From: Streptomyces sp. Tue 6430
GTDB taxonomy: Bacteria; Actinomycetota; Actinomycetes; Streptomycetales; Streptomycetaceae
Length of the DNA: 64,000 nt
Assembly (NCBI GenBank): GCA_021568835.1
Contig: JAKGSH010000010.1
Span: 2,728,001-2,792,000, forward strand
Direction of reading: 5' to 3'
Shown: piece by piece, positions 34,348 to 42,759 of the stretch
Layout of the letters: every line of letters begins with the position of its first letter
Numbering within the stretch: the first letter of the stretch is position 1
Notes under the pieces: model-generated
What the model saw: the letters and a program-made list of their open reading frames with translations, nothing else
The model's database searches: none
What the model was told of the DNA's origin: nothing
Translations under genes and position numbers: made by a program

Positions 34348-35400
34348 ATGCAGGCTGCCGTCTACCACGGACGTCAGGACGTCCGTGTCCAGGAGTGGCC
34401 CGACCCGCCGGCGCCCGCCGCCCGGGAGATCCAGTTGGAGATCCTGCGGGCGAGCATCTGCGGGACGGACGTGGACGAGTTCGTCTCCGGGCCCCATCTG
34501 ATCCCGCTGACGGCCCCGCACCCGGCGAGCGGCCACACCGGTCCGCTGGTGCTGGGGCACGAGATGGTCGGGCGGGTGGTGGCGGTGGGCGCCGAGGTCA
34601 CGGGATTCGCCGCCGGGGACGTGGTGGTGCCCGGCTCCGGTGTGTCCTGCGGGTCGTGCCGCTGGTGCCGGGCCGGACAGACCAACCTGTGCGCGACGTA
34701 CTACACGGTGGGGCTGCACGTCGACGGCGGTCTCGCCGAACGGGTGAACGTGCCCGCGCGGATCAGCCGGTCCGTCGGCGCCTGCCCGCCGGACGTGGCG
34801 ATCATGGCGCAGCCGCTCGCCGTCGCTCTGCACGCGGTGCGCGGCACCGCGGCCGAGGAGGGTGCGCGCGTGGTGGTGATCGGGCTGGGCGGCATCGGCG
34901 CGCTGGCCGTGGCCGCCTGCGCGGCGCGCGGCATCGACACGATCGGGGTGGACGTCTCGGCGGCGCGGCTCGACGTCGCCGCGCGCAGCGGGGCCGGGGT
35001 GCTGATCGACGCGTCCCGGCAGGACGCCGCCGCCGAGATCCTGCGGATCACCGGCGGGGCCGGGGCGGATGTCGTCATCGAGACCTCCGGGGTGCCGCAG
35101 GGGCTGGCGACGGCGATGAACGCGGTGAGCCGGGGCGGCCACATCCGCCTGGTCGGCCTGCACCGCGACCCCTCGCCGCTGAACCTGACCCGGCTCGTCC
35201 TGGAGGAGATCCGGATCTCCACCTCGAAGGTGCACATCTGCGACCAGGACCTGCCCGAGGCCCTCGACCTGCTCGCGGACCACCCGGAGATCGCGACGAC
35301 GGCGGTCGACGAGGTCATCGCCCTCGCGGACATCGTCCCGGGCGGCCTGCGGCGCATGGCGGAGGGCGCGGCAGCGGGGAAGGTCGTGGTCGCACCGTAG
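34348..35400 (+). CDS. Zinc-dependent alcohol dehydrogenase (MDR family)
   Basis: A 350-residue zinc alcohol/polyol dehydrogenase. Catalytic-zinc ligands lie in ASICGTDVDEF (Cys) and VLGHEMVGRVVAVG (His-Glu); structural-zinc cysteines are in SGVSCGSCRWCRAGQTNLC. The NAD(P) loop is VVIGLGGIGALAVAACAARG near residue 180. ATG 34348 follows GGGAGAG. It resembles threonine and sorbitol dehydrogenases and the zinc dehydrogenases of specialised metabolism. It lies 188 bp after the isochorismate synthase gene on the same strand. It may oxidise a ring hydroxyl of the locus product, or it may be unrelated. Confidence 0.8.
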   Translation: MQAAVYHGRQDVRVQEWPDPPAPAAREIQLEILRASICGTDVDEFVSGPHLIPLTAPHPASGHTGPLVLGHEMVGRVVAVGAEVTGFAAGDVVVPGSGVSCGSCRWCRAGQTNLCATYYTVGLHVDGGLAERVNVPARISRSVGACPPDVAIMAQPLAVALHAVRGTAAEEGARVVVIGLGGIGALAVAACAARGIDTIGVDVSAARLDVAARSGAGVLIDASRQDAAAEILRITGGAGADVVIETSGVPQGLATAMNAVSRGGHIRLVGLHRDPSPLNLTRLVLEEIRISTSKVHICDQDLPEALDLLADHPEIATTAVDEVIALADIVPGGLRRMAEGAAAGKVVVAP

Positions 35401-35831
35401 GTCGCGTCCCGCCGGGGAGCCGCCCTCAGGAATGCGTCCGGCCCGCTGCCGGGACGCGCCCCGGGGGTTTTGCGGTGAGGCGGGGGTGGGGCGGGGTCGG
35501 GGCGGGGGTGCGTCGGGCGTGTCCGGGACTCAGGGGGGTCCGAGTCGTGTCCGGCGTGCGGAAGGCGTGCACCGGGCGGGCCGGACGGGCCGGGGCCGGT
35601 CGTCGCCGGAGCCGGGGGCCGCCGGAGCCGGATCCCGCCCCGCTTCCTCGCTGCTTCCGCTCAGGTCCCGGCGACGGTCGGGGACCTGCCCGGTCGCTCC
35701 GCCGACCGAAGCCGTGGGCCGTCTGGTTTCGGTGGCGGCCACGGGGCCTCGTAAGGCGTCGCCCCGCCGTCGATCGATCTCGGAAAACGTCGAGGCCCAG
35801 TTCAGGGACTACCTGGCCTGGGCCTCACCGG
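35401..35831. other. 431-bp gap without a gene
   Basis: Very G/C-rich, no ORF with convincing codon use, ribosome site or family motif. I see no clear repeat or terminator; it precedes the 3' end of the tRNA-Thr gene. Confidence 0.5.
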
Positions 35832-35904
35832 AGCCCCCTGTCGGATTCGAACCGACGACCTTCGCTTTACAAGAGCGGTGCTCTACCAGCTGAGCTAAGG
35901 AGGC
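35832..35904 (-). tRNA. tRNA-Thr (anticodon TGT)
   Basis: 73 nt with a full cloverleaf: acceptor GCCTCCT paired with AGGGGGC (one G-T pair), D arm GCTCAGCTGGTAGAGC, anticodon loop CTTGTAA between CCGCT and AGCGA, and T arm GTCGGTTCGAATCCGAC. The CCA end is not encoded. It lies at the border between the accessory locus and the msiK core region. Confidence 0.9.
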
Positions 35905-36048
35905 GTGCGCGTCGCGTGCGGCGGGCGCGCCCGAGCAGTGTACCCAGGTCGCCGGGAGCGCCCGTCGAGAATTTCCGCGAAGTTCACATGCCTCCGGGTA
36001 CTGACAGACCGGGCGAACGCCAGGTAGCGTCCAGATCCGGTTCACTCG

Positions 36049-36064
36049 TGTGGACTACACCTTC
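36049..36064. promoter_or_regulatory. Weak DasR-like site upstream of msiK
   Basis: TGTGGACTACACCTTC shares the GTGGACTA and ACC blocks with the stronger dre upstream of nagK, about 10 of 16 consensus bases. Weak on its own; noted because MsiK powers the chitobiose transporter. Confidence 0.25.
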
Positions 36065-36147
36065 CCGGGTGCTGCCCGGGACGGCTCACCACCTTCCTAC
36101 AACGGATCGTCCGGCACGTTCCTGCCGGTAGAAGGGGGCCCATCACC

Positions 36148-37236
36148 ATGGCCACTGTCACGTTCGACAAGGCGACCCGGATCTACCCGGGTTCCACCAA
36201 GCCCGCCGTCGACGCGCTCGAGATCGACATCGCGGACGGCGAGTTCCTCGTCCTGGTCGGCCCGTCGGGCTGCGGCAAGTCCACCTCGCTCCGGATGCTC
36301 GCGGGGCTCGAGGACGTCAACGGCGGCGCCATCCGCATCGGTGACCGCGACGTCACGCACCTGCCGCCGAAGGACCGGGACATCGCCATGGTGTTCCAGA
36401 ACTACGCGCTCTACCCGCACATGACCGTCGCCGACAACATGGGCTTCGCGCTCAAGATCGCCGGCGTCAACAAGGCGGAGATCCGGCAGAAGGTCGAGGA
36501 GGCCGCGAAGATCCTCGACCTCACCGAGTACCTGGACCGCAAGCCGAAGGCCCTGTCCGGCGGTCAGCGCCAGCGTGTGGCGATGGGCCGCGCCATCGTG
36601 CGCGAGCCGCAGGTCTTCCTCATGGACGAGCCGCTGTCCAACCTGGACGCCAAGCTCCGCGTGTCGACGCGTACGCAGATCGCCTCGCTCCAGCGCCGTC
36701 TCGGCATCACCACCGTGTACGTCACCCACGACCAGGTCGAGGCGCTGACGATGGGTGACCGTGTGGCGGTCCTCAAGGACGGTCTGCTCCAGCAGGTCGA
36801 CACCCCGCGCAACATGTACGACCGCCCGGCGAACCTCTTCGTGGCCGGCTTCATCGGCTCCCCGGCGATGAACCTCGTCGAGGTCCCGATCGCCGACGGC
36901 GGCGTGAAGTTCGGCAAGTCGGTCGTGCCGGTGCAGCGTGACGCGCTCTCCGCCGCCACCGACAAGACGGTCACCGTCGGCGTGCGCCCCGAGCACTTCG
37001 ACGTGGCCGGCGCCGACTCCGACCAGGGCCTCGCGGTCGTCGTGAACGTGGTCGAGGAGCTGGGCTCCGACGCCTTCGTCTACGGCACCGCCACGGTCGG
37101 CGGCGAGTCGAAGGACCTCGTCGTCCGCGTCGGCGGCCGCAACGTCCCGGAGAAGGGCAGCACGCTGCACGTCGTGCCGCGCGCCGGCGAGACCCACGTG
37201 TTCTCGACCTCCACGGGCGCGCGCCTCTCCGACTGA
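36148..37236 (+). CDS. msiK: MsiK, shared ATPase of carbohydrate ABC importers
   Basis: A 362-residue ABC ATPase of the MalK/UgpC/MsiK type. Walker A GPSGCGKST (about 39-47), Q-loop FQNYALYPHMTV, signature LSGGQRQRVAMGRAIV, Walker B VFLMDEPLSNLD, switch-His VTHDQVEALTM. The C-terminal OB-fold (TOBE) regulatory domain has VGVRPEHFDV. In Streptomyces, MsiK energises many sugar importers whose operons lack an ATPase, including those for cellobiose, maltose and chitobiose. It is a single gene with its own promoter and a strong terminator. It links functionally to the nag genes at the left end. Confidence 0.95.
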   Translation: MATVTFDKATRIYPGSTKPAVDALEIDIADGEFLVLVGPSGCGKSTSLRMLAGLEDVNGGAIRIGDRDVTHLPPKDRDIAMVFQNYALYPHMTVADNMGFALKIAGVNKAEIRQKVEEAAKILDLTEYLDRKPKALSGGQRQRVAMGRAIVREPQVFLMDEPLSNLDAKLRVSTRTQIASLQRRLGITTVYVTHDQVEALTMGDRVAVLKDGLLQQVDTPRNMYDRPANLFVAGFIGSPAMNLVEVPIADGGVKFGKSVVPVQRDALSAATDKTVTVGVRPEHFDVAGADSDQGLAVVVNVVEELGSDAFVYGTATVGGESKDLVVRVGGRNVPEKGSTLHVVPRAGETHVFSTSTGARLSD

Positions 37237-37305
37237 GCGACGTCCCGGGCGACGTCCTGAGCGACGTCCGGAACGCGCTCGGCGGGGTGCATCACCCGCA
37301 CCGAC

Positions 37306-37343
37306 GAGAAGGGCCCCGCGGCCGCTGCCGCGGGGCCCTTCTC
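37306..37343 (+). terminator. Strong terminator after msiK
   Basis: A 17-bp perfect stem, GAGAAGGGCCCCGCGGC and its complement, with a 4-base loop, 70 bp after the msiK stop. Confidence 0.85.
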
Positions 37344-37493
37344 GCGTGGGTCCGCACGGACGCCGGAAACCCCGGCACAACGGGCGTTTCGAGCAGTGGG
37401 CGTCAACGCCTTACCCAAAAAGAGGCACCACTCCACCCCCCGACCGGGTGACTAAATGTCGCCAAATCATTACCCCGCGCTACTCTCACACGC

Positions 37494-37961
37494 GTGAAGC
37501 ACTCCGTGAACCACTCCACCACCCAACCGTCGCGACGCGGACAGGGCCCCGCCCGACGGATCGGCCGCTCGCTCGCCCTCGTCCTGCCCGTCGTCATGGT
37601 GCTCTCGGGAACCCTCGCGGTCACCCGGGTCAACTGGTCGGGGAACCCCTCGGATTCGGTGCTCACCGCCTCCGACGTCTCCACCGTCCACCGCACCGCG
37701 CAGGACGCCGCCAAGGCCCCGCAGGACGTCCTGCGCGAGCAGCTGCTGACCGAGCTCCAGGAGAAGGACCCGGGCGCCGCGCTGACGCACCTGCAGGCCG
37801 CGGTGAACGGCAAGCCGTCCCTGGCGAAGCACTGCACCTCCCTCGCCCGCGCCCTGGGCCGCGCCGCCGTCCGCATCTACGGCCCCTCGCGCGCCCAGTC
37901 CTACACCCGCCCGGTGTGCGACACGTCCTTCGCCTCGGGCGTCCTGGCGGCGCGCGGCTAG
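37494..37961 (+). CDS. Secreted or membrane-anchored hypothetical protein, 155 aa
   Basis: I do not recognise the family. From GTG 37494, residues 23-47 form a hydrophobic segment after an Arg-rich start (SLALVLPVVMVLSGTLAV), so the protein is a signal-anchored or secreted product. The C-terminal half has KHCTSLARALGRAAVRIYGP and RPVCDTSFASGVLAARG, with two cysteines that may pair outside the cell; this block looks conserved. The stop codon TAG (37959-37961) straddles the IS5 insertion point: TA is target duplication and G is the first base of the element, so the protein is unchanged. Its reading frame and codon use are typical of the chromosome. Confidence 0.65.
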   Translation: MKHSVNHSTTQPSRRGQGPARRIGRSLALVLPVVMVLSGTLAVTRVNWSGNPSDSVLTASDVSTVHRTAQDAAKAPQDVLREQLLTELQEKDPGAALTHLQAAVNGKPSLAKHCTSLARALGRAAVRIYGPSRAQSYTRPVCDTSFASGVLAARG

Positions 37962-38902
37962 GGCGTGTTGTGAAAGTGCTGGTCACAGCCACTCGTTGAT
38001 GGCTGCGACCAGCACGGTCGCTTCGTAGCGGACGGCGAGTTTGTCGTACCGCGTAGCGACGGCCCGGTGGCGTTTGAGGCGGTTGATCCCACACTCGACC
38101 GCGTGCCGCTGCTTGTAGTCGTCCTTGTCAAACGTCGGCGGCCGCCCGCCACGCGATCCGCGCTTGAGGCGGTTGCGGACCCGGTCCGCCGGAACCGGGA
38201 TGGTGGCCTTGATCCCGCGTCTGCGCAGGTAGGAGCGGTTACCGCGGGAGTCGTACGCTTTGTCGGCCCGCACCCGGTCCGGGCGCTTGCGCGGCCTGCC
38301 AAGTCCCAGCCTCGGGACCCGGATCGCTTCCAGGACCGCTTCGAACTGCGGGGAGTCGCCCCGCTGCCCGGCCGTGATCACCACCGACAAGGGCTTCTGC
38401 CCCTGCTCGACCGCGAGGTGGATCTTGCTGGTCAGTCCGCCGCGGGAACGTCCCAGGCCGTGGTCGGCCGGCTCGACGAAGACGCCGCCGGGCGGTTCCT
38501 TCTGGAGGTCCCCCTTTTCGCCGCTCCGGCGGCGTGCTGGTGGGCCCGGCAGACGGTGGAGTCGACGTTGACCTCCCAGGTGATCAGGCCCTTGGCGTCC
38601 GCCTCGGCCTGGAGCTGGGTGAGGAGCCTTGCCCAGGTGCCGTCCCGCTGCCAGCGCCGGAACAGGTCATAGACCCGGTCCCACGGCCCGTAACGTTCGG
38701 GCACGTCCCGCCAAGGAGCACCGGTCCGGGTCCGCCACCGTATGCCGTCTATCAACTGCCGCCGCGTCCACACCTGCGGCCGACCCGGCTTGATGCCCCG
38801 CGGCAGCAATGGCTCCAGCCGGGCCCACTGGCCGTTCGTCAGATCCCCACGTCCCACAAGACGTGATCATCTACGACCAAGATCCACTTTCGCAACAGAC
38901 CC
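37961..38902 (-). mobile_element. IS5-family (IS427-like) insertion sequence, 942 bp
   Basis: Imperfect terminal inverted repeats: left GGGCGTGTTGTGAAAGTG and, read inward from the right, GGGTCTGTTGCGAAAGTG (15 of 18 match). TA dinucleotides at 37959-37960 and 38903-38904 form the target duplication. It encodes one transposase spread over two frames. The left end falls in the stop codon of the secreted-protein gene. Confidence 0.85.
37983..38857 (-). pseudogene. IS5-family transposase in two frames
   Basis: The N-terminal frame (GTG 38857) has MGRGDLTNGQWARLEPLLPR, WRTRTGAPWRDVPERYGPW and VNVDSTVCRAHQHAAGAAK with the first catalytic Asp in DSTVCRAHQ. The second frame supplies SRGGLTSKIHLAVEQG, the DKAYDS second Asp and ECGINRLKRHRAVATRYDKL with the Glu. 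The frames meet at AAAAGGGGG (38511-38519 on the plus strand, reverse complement). IS427-type elements often make transposase by -1 programmed frameshifting on such a run, giving GDLQKEPPGG. One missing G would look the same. If the slip is programmed, the element could be active. Confidence 0.75.
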
Positions 38903-38968
38903 TAGGGCTCCGGACGGCCTCGCAGGGGAGCCTCCCGACGGGTCGGGGGCGCCGCGTACAGTTCGGGC

Positions 38969-39700
38969 ATGACCGATCCGCGCGCCGCGTCCCGACCCAC
39001 GCAAGCCGTCATCCTGGCCGGCGGCCAGGGGTCCCGGCTGCGTCCCTACACCGACGACCGGCCCAAGCCGATGGTCGAGATCCCCGGGACGGGGACGCCG
39101 ATCATCGGCCACCAGCTGGGCTGGCTCGCCGAGGAGGGCGTGACGGACGTCGTGGTCTCGTGCGGCCACCTCGCCGACGTCCTGGAGAACTGGCTGAACT
39201 CCGCCGACCTGCCGCTGAAGGTCACCACGGTCGTCGAGACCGAGCCCCTGGGCCGCGGCGGCGGCCTGAAGTACGCGGCCGCCCGTCTGCCCCATCCCGA
39301 GCGGCCCTGGTACGCCACCAACGGCGACATCTGGACCCGTTTCTCGCTGCGCGACATGGCGGACTTCCACACCGAGCGCGGCGCGGTCGCCACCCTCGCG
39401 CTGGCCCGGCCGCGCATTCCGTGGGGGGCCGTGCAGACGGACGGCTTCGGCCACATCACGGACTTCATCGAGGCCCCGCCCACGACGTACGAGGTCAACG
39501 CGGGCGTCTACGTCTTCTCCCCCGAGTTCGCCGGGCTGCTGCCCGAGCGCGGGGACCACGAGCGGACCACGTTCCCGCGGCTGGCCCGCGAGCTGCGGCT
39601 GGCCGGGTTCCCGATCCCGCAGGGCGCCTACTGGCGTGCCATCGACACGGCGAAGGACCTCACGGAGGCGGCCAAGGAGCTGGCGGCGCTCGGCCGCTGA
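38969..39700 (+). CDS. Nucleotidyltransferase (sugar-phosphate NDP transferase family)
   Basis: A 243-residue NTP_transferase. The nucleotide-binding signature AVILAGGQGSRLRPYTDDRPKPMVEI is at about 13-38, with NGDIW as the metal-binding Asp loop near 116 and YEVNAGVYVFSPEF as the sugar-phosphate region. It lacks the C-terminal beta-helix of GlmU/ManC-type enzymes, so it is the short single-domain form. It should make an NDP-sugar from a sugar-1-phosphate; the sugar and base are unknown. A very strong hairpin follows. Confidence 0.85.
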   Translation: MTDPRAASRPTQAVILAGGQGSRLRPYTDDRPKPMVEIPGTGTPIIGHQLGWLAEEGVTDVVVSCGHLADVLENWLNSADLPLKVTTVVETEPLGRGGGLKYAAARLPHPERPWYATNGDIWTRFSLRDMADFHTERGAVATLALARPRIPWGAVQTDGFGHITDFIEAPPTTYEVNAGVYVFSPEFAGLLPERGDHERTTFPRLARELRLAGFPIPQGAYWRAIDTAKDLTEAAKELAALGR

Positions 39701-39718
39701 CGGCCTGACACCTGACGG

Positions 39719-39764
39719 GACGAGGGGCCCCGCTCGCTCACTGGAGCGAGCGGGGCCCCTCGTC
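39719..39764. terminator. Very long hairpin terminator between convergent genes
   Basis: A 21-bp perfect stem beginning GACGAGGGGCCCCGCTCGCT with loop ACTG, 18 bp after the nucleotidyltransferase stop and 20 bp from the DoxX gene stop. It can serve both directions. Confidence 0.9.
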
Positions 39765-39784
39765 GTACGGGCGGGGGCGGCCGT

Positions 39785-41518
39785 CTAGCCGAGGAGACCG
39801 CCCACCAGGCCGGGCCGGTCCGCCGACGGGGAACCCCCGTCGGAGCCGCCGGTGGAACCGGAGGTGCTGGTGCCGCCGGAGGTGGGTCCCGCGGTGGTGC
39901 TGGGGGCCTCCTCGACCGGGCTGGACCGCTCCGGCGGGGCCGCGCCGCCGCCGGTGCCCTGGGTCTGGCTGGGGGCGCCGCTCGTGGCGGTCCCGGTGTC
40001 CCGCGTGGCGTCCGGGGCGGAGTCCTCGTCCCGCGCCGGCGCCTCGGAGGTGCTGCCCTGCGTCGGCGAGGTGGAGGCGGACGGCGTCCTGCTCGGCCGG
40101 CGCCCGTCGGACTCCTCGGGGAGCGGCGAGCCGGGCAGTTCGTTGCGCGGGGCCTCGCCCGGGCCGGGGACGACGACGCGGTCGGCGTCGCGGACGGCGG
40201 CGCCGAGCAGCGATCCGGTCAGCAGGGTGAGCCCGACGACGATCGCGGTGACGAGGGTGCCGCGGCGCAGCACGTAACGGCGCAGCTCCCACAGGTCGGA
40301 CCGCGGGCCGAGCCGCCGCCAGGCAGCGGCGGCGAGGCGGCCGTCGACGGAGTAGACGGGGGCGCCGGCGATGACCAGCGGCGACCAGGCGGCGAGGTAG
40401 ATGATGTCGGGCGTCTCGTAGACCGGGACGGTCTTCCAGCTGACGGTGAGCAGGAGCGCGGCCGAGAGCATGGCGCCGAAGCCGGCCGCGACCCGCTGCC
40501 AGCAGCCCAGGACCGTGAGGACGCCCACGACGACCTGGAGGAAGGCGATGACGAGACCGGAGCCGACGGGGTGGTGCAGGGCGAACTGGCGCAGCGGCTC
40601 GGCGACTTCCCACGGGTGCAGGGTGTTGAGCCACTTCACCATGGAGCCGCGCTCGCCGCCGTCGAAGTAGACGGGGTCGCACAGCTTGCTCATGCCGGCG
40701 TAGACGGAGATGAAGCCGAGGAGGATGCGCAGCGGGAGCAGGACGACGCCGAGGTTCATCCGGCGGCCGGGGTAGTAGACGTGCCGGGCCGGGTCGCTGC
40801 CGTGCCGTCTGCCGCGCGGGCCGGTGTCCGCCGCGGCGGCGGCCTCCGCGAACTCCTCGAACCTGCCGTCGTCGTGGGCCGGCCGGTCGTGACCGGACCC
40901 GCCGTACCCGGAGTCGTCGTAGCCGGAGTCGCCGTGACCGGTCGGGTCGTAGCCGTAGCCGTAGCCGCCGTAGCCGGACTGGTCGTGGCCGGGCTCGTCG
41001 TAGGCGCTGCCGGCGGTGCGCATCTGCGGCAGGATCCGCTGTTCGCCGTCGCCGTGGGTGCGCTGGGCGCCGACGAGGGGGGTTTCGAGGGTGTGCGCGG
41101 TGAAGTCGCCGGCGTAGCCGTCGCCGGTCCCCACGCGGGGGATGACCTGGGTGGCTCCGGCGTCGGCGGGCGGTTCGCCGTGGCCGACGCTGCCTGCCCG
41201 CACGGCTTGGAGCAGCCGGTGGGCGCCGGTGTCGTCCGGTGCGGACCGGCCGCTCCAGACGACCGGCCGACGACGGGCGGCACCGGCCCCGGCGACGGGG
41301 ATGCGCGCGGTGTCCCCGGCGACGCTCGCGTGCCGGGAGATCCGCGGGGATGGGCTGCGTCGTGCCGACGCTCCCAGCTGCACGCGGAAACTCGCGTGAT
41401 TGACGATGATCTGCGCCGGGTCGCTCGGCACCTTCACCATGCTCAGCGCGGGAGCGTCGTCGAAGCCCGACGAGAGGTCCCCCGTGGGTGTGCGGGGTGT
41501 TCTGGTGTCCACACTCAT
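39785..41518 (-). CDS. DoxX-family membrane protein with long disordered ends
   Basis: A 577-residue protein. Residues 1-255 are hydrophilic and low in complexity, with Tyr/Gly/Asp-rich repeats (SGYGGYGYGYDPTGHGDSGY). Residues 256-440 carry about five membrane segments with DoxX features: GVVLLPLRILLGFISVYAGM, SGLVIAFLQVVVGVLTVLGC, AAGFGAMLSAALLLTVSWK. One more segment (GTLVTAIVVGLTLLTGSLLG) is followed by a Ser/Thr/Gly/Pro tail, probably extracellular. DoxX proteins are linked to redox stress and thiosulfate:quinone oxidoreductase, but this long-tailed actinobacterial form is uncharacterised. Confidence 0.8.
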   Translation of the reverse strand: MSVDTRTPRTPTGDLSSGFDDAPALSMVKVPSDPAQIIVNHASFRVQLGASARRSPSPRISRHASVAGDTARIPVAGAGAARRRPVVWSGRSAPDDTGAHRLLQAVRAGSVGHGEPPADAGATQVIPRVGTGDGYAGDFTAHTLETPLVGAQRTHGDGEQRILPQMRTAGSAYDEPGHDQSGYGGYGYGYDPTGHGDSGYDDSGYGGSGHDRPAHDDGRFEEFAEAAAAADTGPRGRRHGSDPARHVYYPGRRMNLGVVLLPLRILLGFISVYAGMSKLCDPVYFDGGERGSMVKWLNTLHPWEVAEPLRQFALHHPVGSGLVIAFLQVVVGVLTVLGCWQRVAAGFGAMLSAALLLTVSWKTVPVYETPDIIYLAAWSPLVIAGAPVYSVDGRLAAAAWRRLGPRSDLWELRRYVLRRGTLVTAIVVGLTLLTGSLLGAAVRDADRVVVPGPGEAPRNELPGSPLPEESDGRRPSRTPSASTSPTQGSTSEAPARDEDSAPDATRDTGTATSGAPSQTQGTGGGAAPPERSSPVEEAPSTTAGPTSGGTSTSGSTGGSDGGSPSADRPGLVGGLLG

Positions 41519-41707
41519 CTAACCGAGTGATGTGTCCTTAGGACACTGCCTTGACCCGCCCGGATCTGTCCGGACAGCGTCAAGGTTGCCCGACGCGCCG
41601 GAATTACCCCGCGAGGGGGATCCGGCGGACGGGCGTGCGACCCGTCCGCCACCGGCCGCCGGGTCCGGGACGAAGCAGCCCCGGCCCCGTTCCGGATCCG
41701 GCCCGTC

Positions 41708-42649
41708 TCAGTCCCTGTGCCGAGCCGCCTCGTAGAGCACGATCCCCGCCGCCACACCGGCGTTGAGCGATTCCGCGCCGCCCGGCATGGGGATCCGCAC
41801 CCGGTGGTCGCAGGTCTCGCCGACGAGACGGGACAGGCCCTTGCCCTCGCTGCCGACGACGATGACGACCGGGCCGCTCAGGGCCGCCAGCTCGCCGATC
41901 TCGGTCTCGCCGTCGGCGGCCAGACCGACGATCGTGATGCCGGCCTTCTTGTACGCCTCCAGGGCGCGGGTGAGGTTGGTGGCGCGGGCCACCGGCGTGC
42001 GGGCCGCCGCGCCGGCGGACGTCTTCCAGGCACCGGCGGTCATGCCGGCCGCGCGGCGCTCGGGGACGACGACGCCGTGGCCGCCGAAGGCGGAGACCGA
42101 GCGGACGACGGCGCCGAGGTTGCGCGGGTCGGTCACGCCGTCGAGGGCCACGATGAGCGGGTCCTCGCCGTCGTCGTAGGCGGCGGCGGCCAGGTCCTCG
42201 GGGTGCGCGTACTCGTACGGCGGGACCTGGAGGACAAGGCCCTGGTGGTTGAGGTTGTTGGTCATGCGGTCCAGCTCGGGGCGCGGGGCCTCCATGAGGT
42301 TGATGCCGCCGCGCTCGGCCGCGAGCTGGAGCGCCTCGCGCACCCGCTCGTCGTTGTCGATGAACTGCTGGACGTACAGCGTGGAGGCGGGCACGCCACC
42401 GCGGAGCGCCTCCACGACCGGGTTGCGGCCGACGACCAGTTCGGAGGCCGACTTGCCGCCGCGGCCGCGCGGCACCGGACGGCGCGCGCTCTGCTTGGCC
42501 TTCGAGGTGGCGAGGCGGTTCTTCTTGTGGCCCTTGCGCATCTCGGCGGGCGGGGTCGGGCCCTTGCCCTCCAGGCCCCGGCGCCGCTGGCCGCCACTGC
42601 CGACCTGCGCGCCCTTCTTGCCGGACATGCGGCGGTTGTTGGCTGCCAT
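41708..42649 (-). CDS. rlmB: 23S rRNA (guanosine-2'-O)-methyltransferase RlmB
   Basis: A 313-residue SPOUT (TrmH/SpoU) methyltransferase modifying 23S rRNA G2251 (E. coli numbering). A basic N-terminal extension (about 1-70, Lys/Arg-rich) precedes the substrate-binding domain ELVVGRNPVVEALRGGVP. The knotted SAM domain has VALDGVTDPRNLGAVVRS, VIVVGSEGKGLSRLV and VRIPMPGGAESLNAGVAAGI. It lies 111 bp downstream of cysS on the same strand, the usual order in Streptomyces. Confidence 0.92.
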   Translation of the reverse strand: MAANNRRMSGKKGAQVGSGGQRRRGLEGKGPTPPAEMRKGHKKNRLATSKAKQSARRPVPRGRGGKSASELVVGRNPVVEALRGGVPASTLYVQQFIDNDERVREALQLAAERGGINLMEAPRPELDRMTNNLNHQGLVLQVPPYEYAHPEDLAAAAYDDGEDPLIVALDGVTDPRNLGAVVRSVSAFGGHGVVVPERRAAGMTAGAWKTSAGAAARTPVARATNLTRALEAYKKAGITIVGLAADGETEIGELAALSGPVVIVVGSEGKGLSRLVGETCDHRVRIPMPGGAESLNAGVAAGIVLYEAARHRD

Positions 42650-42759
42650 GACCTACCCGTCTGTCGTGAAGCGTGCGTGTGTACGTAATGCAGTGTGCCG
42701 CCCGGACACCCGGGCGGCACAATCGATCAAGGATGCATCAAGGATCGATCAAGGGCCGC

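Noticed and set aside
35832..35904. tRNA-Thr as an attachment site of an integrated element
   Set aside because: No duplicated tRNA 3' end or integrase could be found in the window.
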